In this document: in pieces, positions 7,174-11,041 of the stretch
How positions within the stretch are numbered: position 1 is the first letter of the stretch
How the letters are laid out: each line of letters starts with the position of its first letter
Source: Elusimicrobiota bacterium
Lineage (GTDB): Bacteria; CG03; SLGR01; JAGXOG01
Length of the DNA: 11,041 bases
Direction of reading: 5' to 3'
Assembly (NCBI GenBank): GCA_027858455.1
Contig: JAQICQ010000113.1
Location: 1-11,041, forward strand
The notes under the pieces: generated by a model
Seen by the model: only the letters and a program-made list of their open reading frames with translations
Databases searched by the model: none
Told to the model about the DNA's origin: nothing
Position numbers and translations under genes: made by a program

Positions 7174-7665
7174 ATGAAGAATGAATTAAAAGGAAAGGTA
7201 CACCGTTTCGGTGATAATATATCAACAGATTTAATATGTCCGGGTAAATATTTTCATTTAAGGTCAAACATACCCGAGCTTGCAAAGCATACGCTTGAAG
7301 ACGCCGACAAGGATTTTATAAAAAAGATGGAGCCCGGAGATTTTGTGGTAGCGGCAGAAAATTTCGGCTGTGGTTCTTCAAGAGAGCATGCGCCGATAAT
7401 TATAAAAGAGTCCGGTGTGTCAGCTATTCTTGCTAAGAGTTTTGCTAGGATATTTTTCAGAAACGCAATAAATATAGGCCTGCCGGTTATGGAATGCGAT
7501 ACGGATAATTTAAGCGAGGGTGACGAACTCCTCATTAAACCCGCCGAAGGCCTGATTAAGAATATTACTTCCGGCGAAGAGATAAAAGCAGCTCCCCTTA
7601 TGGCGGAAATGCTGGATATCTTAAATGCCGGCGGACTTAAAGAATATGTAATGAAAAACAAATAA
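7174..7665 (+). CDS. Aconitase-like hydratase, small subunit (LeuD/homoaconitase family)
   Basis: A 163-residue swivelling-domain partner of the preceding large subunit, of normal length for the archaeal-type small subunit. It shows GDNISTDLICPGKY (13-26), ENFGCGSSREHAP (62-74; the serines and R70 bind substrate carboxylates), and KSFARIFFRNAINIGLP (88-104). The specificity loop after GKY reads FHLRSN. In methanogen enzymes this loop is YLRT in homoaconitase and YLV-type in isopropylmalate isomerase; the version here differs from both and seems one residue longer. That is consistent with, but does not prove, a different substrate such as citrate. The start lies two bases after the large-subunit stop, with GGAG at 7162-7165, so the two subunits are co-translated. 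Confidence 0.87.
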   Translation: MKNELKGKVHRFGDNISTDLICPGKYFHLRSNIPELAKHTLEDADKDFIKKMEPGDFVVAAENFGCGSSREHAPIIIKESGVSAILAKSFARIFFRNAINIGLPVMECDTDNLSEGDELLIKPAEGLIKNITSGEEIKAAPLMAEMLDILNAGGLKEYVMKNK

Positions 7666-7666
7666 T

Positions 7667-8755
7667 ATGAGCTATAATATAACAATAATTCCCGGCGACG
7701 GTATAGGGCCGGAGGTAACTGCCGCGGCAAGGATTTGCCTGGAGTCAACCGGAGTAAAGATAAACTGGGATATTCAGGAAGCCGGCGAGGCTGTTATTAA
7801 AAAAGAAGGGACGCCCCTGCCGGAAAGAGTTCTTGAGTCCATAAGAAAAAATAAGGTGGCTCTAAAAGGACCGATAACAACACCGGTAGGTTACGGATTC
7901 AGAAGTGTCAATGTGTCTATAAGAAAAAAGCTTGACCTTTACGCTTGCGTCAGGCCGGTAAAATATTTTTCAGGGGTAAAAACCCCGATAAAAGATGTGG
8001 ATATAGTCGTGGTAAGAGAAAACACAGAGGGTTTATATGCAGGAATAGAATTTAAGTCCGGAGAAGAAGAGACAAAAAACCTTATAGAATTTCTAAAAAA
8101 AACCAACCGTGCGGTAAGCCCTGATTCAGGGATAAGCCTAAAGCCTGTATCGGTAAAAGGATCAAAGAGAATAGCGGAGTATGCTTTTAAATATGCTCGG
8201 GATAACGGAAGGAAAAAAGTAAGTATAGTCCAGAAAGCCAATATAATGAAATTTACCGACGGACTTTTTCTTGATATAGCTCGCAAGATTGCCGGGAGAT
8301 ATCCCGACATAGAAAATGAGAGCATACTTGTGGATAATTTAGCCATGCAGCTTGTGCAGAATCCTGAAAAATTTGATGTTTTGCTGCTTCCCAACCTCTA
8401 CGGAGATATAATAAGCGATCTTTTGGCCGGACTTACCGGAGGGCTGGGTATGGCGCCGGGAGTAAATATAGGGAATGAATATGCGGTATTTGAACCTACT
8501 CACGGTTCGGCGCCTGAGTTAAAAGGGAAAGATATGGTTAATCCATCAGCGGCAATTTTGTCCGGAGTAATGATGCTCAGGTATATAGGAGAAAACAAAA
8601 AAGCAGCTATCCTAAGGCAGGCTTTATCTGATGTAATTAAAGAGGGAGAAAGAGTAACATTTGATTTGCAATCCGATAATAAAAAACAAAAGCCGTCCGG
8701 TACCCGCGAGATGGCAAAAGCAATATGCAAGAGAATATACGAGCTGCAAAATTAA
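7667..8755 (+). CDS. icd: NAD-type isocitrate dehydrogenase (isocitrate/isopropylmalate dehydrogenase family)
   Basis: A 362-residue beta-decarboxylating dehydrogenase that would convert isocitrate to 2-oxoglutarate and CO2. It opens with IIPGDGIGPEV (7-17). The substrate loop has S80-V-N82-xxx-R86, then R96 (CVRP) and R117 (VRENTEGLY, Y124). The S-x-N-xxx-R pattern is the isocitrate signature; isopropylmalate dehydrogenases have leucines here and homoisocitrate dehydrogenases an R-rich variant. K190 (QKAN) and the metal-binding aspartates D223, D247 and D251 are present. In the nucleotide loop HGSAPELKG, an acidic E284 sits where the E. coli NADP enzyme has K344, which predicts NAD as cofactor. 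The ATG follows the small-subunit stop by one base without a clear Shine-Dalgarno, suggesting coupled translation. The gene ends 31 bases inside fumarase alpha. Confidence 0.88.
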   Translation: MSYNITIIPGDGIGPEVTAAARICLESTGVKINWDIQEAGEAVIKKEGTPLPERVLESIRKNKVALKGPITTPVGYGFRSVNVSIRKKLDLYACVRPVKYFSGVKTPIKDVDIVVVRENTEGLYAGIEFKSGEEETKNLIEFLKKTNRAVSPDSGISLKPVSVKGSKRIAEYAFKYARDNGRKKVSIVQKANIMKFTDGLFLDIARKIAGRYPDIENESILVDNLAMQLVQNPEKFDVLLLPNLYGDIISDLLAGLTGGLGMAPGVNIGNEYAVFEPTHGSAPELKGKDMVNPSAAILSGVMMLRYIGENKKAAILRQALSDVIKEGERVTFDLQSDNKKQKPSGTREMAKAICKRIYELQN

Positions 8756-9537
8756 ATAATATTAAGGATGTCATAGCCGGTGAAGTTATAAAATCGGTAA
8801 CCGTCCTGCCCGGGGAACTTGTAGAAGAGATAAGAAAAAGTTCCCGTAAAGCTGAGGGAATAGAAAAAAAAGTACTTGAAGGAATGTTGAAAAACTGCGA
8901 GATTGCCGAAAAAGAAAATATACCGCTTTGCCAGGATACTGGTATATTTGAAATATGGTTTGAGCTGGGCAGGGAAAGTATTTTAAAAGATATCAATGTT
9001 AATGATTTATTTACCGAAGCAGTCAGGCAGGGACATAAAAAAGGGGGGTTGAGAGATTCCATGACAGGCCCGCCCTCGCCTGTAATACATATTGAAAGCA
9101 GTAATAAAAAAAATACGCGGGTAACGATAACTCCCCGGGGGTTTGGAAGCGAAAACTATACTAAACTTCATATGATAGACCCCAATGCTACTTTTGAAAA
9201 GATAAGTGAGATTATAGTTGAAGATGTAAAATCAGCAAACGGGCGCCCCTGTCCGCCGTATATGGTAGGAATAGGCATCGGGGGAACAGCCTCGCAAGCA
9301 GTTGAACTTTCTGCTCGGGCACTGACTGAGATTGATTTTAAATTCACAGACAGGGAAAAGGATTTATTAAACGAGATAAATAAACTTTCTCACGGCGCAG
9401 GCGGTATGGGGGGAAGTATTACCGCTTTGGCTGTAAAGATAAAGGAAAGACCTTCTCATATAGCGGGCAAGGCGCTCGGGGTGCATATAGGTTGTTGGTC
9501 TAATAGAGTGCGGAGATTTTTTCTTGAAGTCTCTTAA
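8725..9537 (+). CDS. Class I fumarate hydratase alpha subunit (FumA N-terminal/TtdA family)
   Basis: A 270-residue 4Fe-4S subunit of a two-subunit hydratase that interconverts fumarate and malate. Cluster cysteines sit in expected places: PLCQDTGIFE (C69), GRPCPPYMVGIGIGG (C176) and HIGCWSNR (C257). Other family blocks are PRGFGSENYTKLHM (137-150) and GGMGGSITALAVKI (226-239). Several positions are unusual: RDSMTGPPSPVIH stands where many family members have a longer NTGDN-type segment, and CWSNR replaces the common CHAxR. L-tartrate dehydratase alpha is a relative; malic enzyme and TCA neighbours favour fumarase. The ATG at 8725 lies 31 bases before the end of the isocitrate dehydrogenase gene, an unusually long overlap, and no strong Shine-Dalgarno is visible; no other ATG in this frame fits the N-terminal helix. 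Confidence 0.86.
   Translation: MQENIRAAKLNNIKDVIAGEVIKSVTVLPGELVEEIRKSSRKAEGIEKKVLEGMLKNCEIAEKENIPLCQDTGIFEIWFELGRESILKDINVNDLFTEAVRQGHKKGGLRDSMTGPPSPVIHIESSNKKNTRVTITPRGFGSENYTKLHMIDPNATFEKISEIIVEDVKSANGRPCPPYMVGIGIGGTASQAVELSARALTEIDFKFTDREKDLLNEINKLSHGAGGMGGSITALAVKIKERPSHIAGKALGVHIGCWSNRVRRFFLEVS
9512..9515 (+). promoter_or_regulatory. Ribosome binding site supporting the TTG start of fumarase beta
   Basis: GGAG lies eight bases before TTG at 9524, within the 3' end of fumarase alpha. No ATG or GTG in this frame is nearby, and the TTG yields the expected basic N-terminus followed by LPL, so this site decides the start. Confidence 0.6.
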
Positions 9538-10042
9538 ATTACCTTTGAAAGACAGGGCTGTTTTAAAAAATTTTAAAGCAGGGGAATTGGTTTTTGTAGA
9601 TGGAGTAATATATACAGCGCGCGACCGGGTTCATGATTTAATAAGTAAGGGCAGGGGAAAGTGGCCGTTTGAACTTAAAAATAACGCAATATTTTATTGC
9701 GGTCCGACCCCAAAACCCAAGGGACGTAATTTCGGTTCGTGCGGTCCGACAACCTCATCCCGGATGGACAGCTATACCCCTGCTCTTTACAAAAAAGGTT
9801 TGGCTGCTACAATAGGAAAAGGCCCCCGGAGCCCGGAAGTTATAGAGTCAATTAAGAAGTACGGGGGAGTTTATCTTGTGGCATACGGGGGATGCGGCGC
9901 GCTTTATGCGGAAACTGTCCGAGAGGCCGAGCCGGCAGGTTTTAAAGATTTGGGGCCCCAGGCAGTATATAAAATAACTGTCAGCGGTTTTCCTGCGGTG
10001 GTGGGGATAGACAGCCGCGGCGGCAATGTTTTTAAGAGGTAA
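9524..10042 (+). CDS. Class I fumarate hydratase beta subunit (FumA C-terminal/TtdB family)
   Basis: A 172-residue catalytic partner of the preceding alpha subunit. Family motifs are GVIYTARDRVH (27-37), IFYCGPTPKP (56-65), CGPTTSSRM (73-81), IGKGPRSPE (97-105) and YGGCGALYAE (121-130). The N-terminal MKSLKLPL resembles the usual basic-LPL opening of the family, which supports the TTG start at 9524 even though it overlaps the alpha gene by 14 bases. The two subunits would form the 4Fe-4S fumarase common in anaerobes, feeding malate to, or taking it from, the malic enzyme encoded upstream. Tartrate dehydratase beta is the main alternative reading. Confidence 0.88.
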   Translation: MKSLKLPLKDRAVLKNFKAGELVFVDGVIYTARDRVHDLISKGRGKWPFELKNNAIFYCGPTPKPKGRNFGSCGPTTSSRMDSYTPALYKKGLAATIGKGPRSPEVIESIKKYGGVYLVAYGGCGALYAETVREAEPAGFKDLGPQAVYKITVSGFPAVVGIDSRGGNVFKR

Positions 10043-10059
10043 AATGAGGTAAGACAAAA

Positions 10060-10506
10060 ATGGTTCAAGAGACACTTATAATCATAAAGCCCGATGCTTT
10101 TTCAAAAGGGGTCGCAGGCAGGGTAATAACTGAGCTTGAAAATGAAGGACTTAAGCTTTTAGGGTGCCGGCAGTTAAAGCTGTCTAAAGATAAAGCTAAG
10201 GAATTTTATAAGGAGCATATGGGCAAAGAATTTTACGAACCGGTCACTGATTTCATGGCGGCCAATCCTATAATAGTTATGGTATGGTCGGGAGAAGAAG
10301 CAATAGTCCGTTCCAGAAAGCTTATAGGGAAAACTGACCCCCGCGACGCGGCGGAAGGCACAATAAGAAAGAAGTGGGCGCAAAATTACAGGCATAATAT
10401 AATTCACGGGTCTGATTCGCCCGGGTCGGCAGAAAGGGAAATAGATTTTTTTTTCCCGGCAGGAAGTGGGATATGCATGTGGGAAAAAAAGGAGTTTAAG
10501 CTGTGA
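10060..10506 (+). CDS. ndk: Nucleoside diphosphate kinase
   Basis: A 148-residue cytoplasmic enzyme that passes the gamma-phosphate of ATP to other nucleoside diphosphates through a phosphohistidine. Seen are the opening TLIIIKPDA (5-13), the KLIGKTDPRDA nucleotide-binding block (87-97), and the active-site RHNIIHGSDS (111-120) with H116 as the phosphorylated histidine. Length and motif order are standard. GAGGT at 10046-10050 lies nine bases before the ATG. It follows fumarase beta after 17 bases and overlaps the acetate kinase start by four bases (GTGA), so it is probably coupled to the energy-conserving gene after it. Confidence 0.95.
   Translation: MVQETLIIIKPDAFSKGVAGRVITELENEGLKLLGCRQLKLSKDKAKEFYKEHMGKEFYEPVTDFMAANPIIVMVWSGEEAIVRSRKLIGKTDPRDAAEGTIRKKWAQNYRHNIIHGSDSPGSAEREIDFFFPAGSGICMWEKKEFKL
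10491..10494 (+). promoter_or_regulatory. Ribosome binding site for the GTG start of acetate kinase
   Basis: GGAG, eight bases before the GTG at 10503, inside the last codons of ndk. It supports the GTG start, which overlaps the ndk stop as GTGA. Confidence 0.6.
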
Positions 10507-11041
10507 AAAATATTTTAGTCTTAAACTGCGGAAGTTCATCTGTAAAATATGAGCTCATGAATATTAAGAGAGCTAATGTCCTGGCCAAAGGATTGGTGGA
10601 AAGGGTGGGTATGGAAGACGCGGTGCTTCACTATCATTTTTTAAAAGAAGACAACAGCTACGATGACATAAAACTGGTCAGGAATATACCCACGCACAGG
10701 GAAGCAATTCAGCTTATAATAAGGTCTATTGAAAATGATGATTACGGAGTAATAGATGATATTAAGGATATATACGGCATAGGCCATCGGGTAGTCCACG
10801 GCGGAGAAAAATATACGGATTCGGTTTATATTACCGGCGAAGTAAAAGATGATATTAAAGATTATATCTCGCTGGCTCCTCTCCATAACCCGCATCATCT
10901 GGCGGGCATAGAGGCATGTGAAGACCTGATACCCAACCATCCGCAGGTCGCGGTTTTTGATACGGCGTTTCATCAGAAGATGCCGGAAGAGGCCTATATG
11001 TATGCTTTTCCCTATGATATGTATAAAAAATTTGGGATAAG
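10503..11041 (+). CDS. ackA: Acetate kinase, N-terminal part (runs off the window)
   Basis: The first 179 codons of a protein whose family is about 400 residues long; the reading frame is open to the window end. Acetate kinase converts acetyl phosphate and ADP to acetate and ATP, the main substrate-level phosphorylation of acetogenic fermentation. Seen are ILVLNCGSSSVKYEL (4-18) with the conserved N8, GHRVVHGGE (94-102) with catalytic R96, LAPLHNPHHLAGI (124-136) and VAVFDTAFHQKMPE (149-162) with catalytic D153. The C-terminal ATP-binding half lies outside the window. The GTG start overlaps the ndk stop by four bases. Its place at the end of a TCA gene run suggests acetyl-CoA is split between citrate synthesis and acetate production; a phosphotransacetylase gene is not in this window. 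Confidence 0.95.
   Translation, partial: MKNILVLNCGSSSVKYELMNIKRANVLAKGLVERVGMEDAVLHYHFLKEDNSYDDIKLVRNIPTHREAIQLIIRSIENDDYGVIDDIKDIYGIGHRVVHGGEKYTDSVYITGEVKDDIKDYISLAPLHNPHHLAGIEACEDLIPNHPQVAVFDTAFHQKMPEEAYMYAFPYDMYKKFGI

Noticed and set aside
7254..7748. Minus-strand open frame of about 164 codons across the small subunit and the start of isocitrate dehydrogenase
   Set aside because: It is the shadow of two well-recognised plus-strand genes, has low-complexity serine/leucine-rich content and no family motif.
2789..8755. Leucine biosynthesis operon (leuA-leuC-leuD-leuB)
   Set aside because: The dehydrogenase carries isocitrate-type residues, the synthase lacks a recognisable LeuA regulatory domain, and malic enzyme and fumarase genes belong to the same run. 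It is kept as the main alternative.
1..11041. Mobile elements, CRISPR arrays, tRNA genes or a defence system
   Set aside because: No transposase or recombinase motifs, no regularly spaced repeats and no tRNA-like cloverleaf were seen; nearly every base is in a metabolic or glycan gene.

Overview
The window is one densely packed plus-strand gene run from a bacterium. It holds twelve genes, the first and last cut by the window edges. The largest gap is 24 bases and seven of the eleven junctions overlap, so it reads as a single operon or two fused ones. No tRNA, rRNA, mobile element, CRISPR array or terminator was seen, and no stretch longer than 24 bases lacks a gene. The composition is moderately AT-rich, with heavy use of ATA for isoleucine and AGA/AGG for arginine and many CCGG tetranucleotides. 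Gene content suggests an anaerobic, probably fermentative or syntrophic bacterium: oxygen-sensitive Fe-S hydratases, a class I two-subunit fumarase, an apparent Re-type citrate synthase, malic enzyme and acetate kinase. An uncultured lineage of the Omnitrophota/Elusimicrobiota/Desulfobacterota kind would fit, but the phylum is a guess.

Region 1 (1-2796) is surface polysaccharide or lipid-linked glycan biosynthesis: the tail of a polyprenyl-phosphate sugar-1-phosphate transferase (WecA/MraY superfamily), an FAD flavoprotein resembling UDP-galactopyranose mutase of the eukaryotic type, and a GT-B family 4 glycosyltransferase.

Region 2 (2789-10042) is central carbon metabolism: a citrate-synthase-like DRE-TIM enzyme with an unusual C-terminal Cache/PAS-like domain, short malic enzyme, a two-subunit aconitase of the isopropylmalate/homoaconitate isomerase family, NAD-type isocitrate dehydrogenase, and fumarase alpha and beta. 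At a glance it looks like a leucine operon (leuA-leuC-leuD-leuB). The isocitrate-specific residues of the dehydrogenase, the missing LeuA regulatory domain and the interleaved malic enzyme and fumarase instead point to an incomplete (horseshoe) TCA cycle: acetyl-CoA plus oxaloacetate to 2-oxoglutarate on one side, and pyruvate, malate and fumarate interconversion on the other.

Region 3 (10060-11041) holds nucleoside diphosphate kinase and the first 179 codons of acetate kinase, which adds phosphoryl transfer and acetate/ATP formation to the same transcript.
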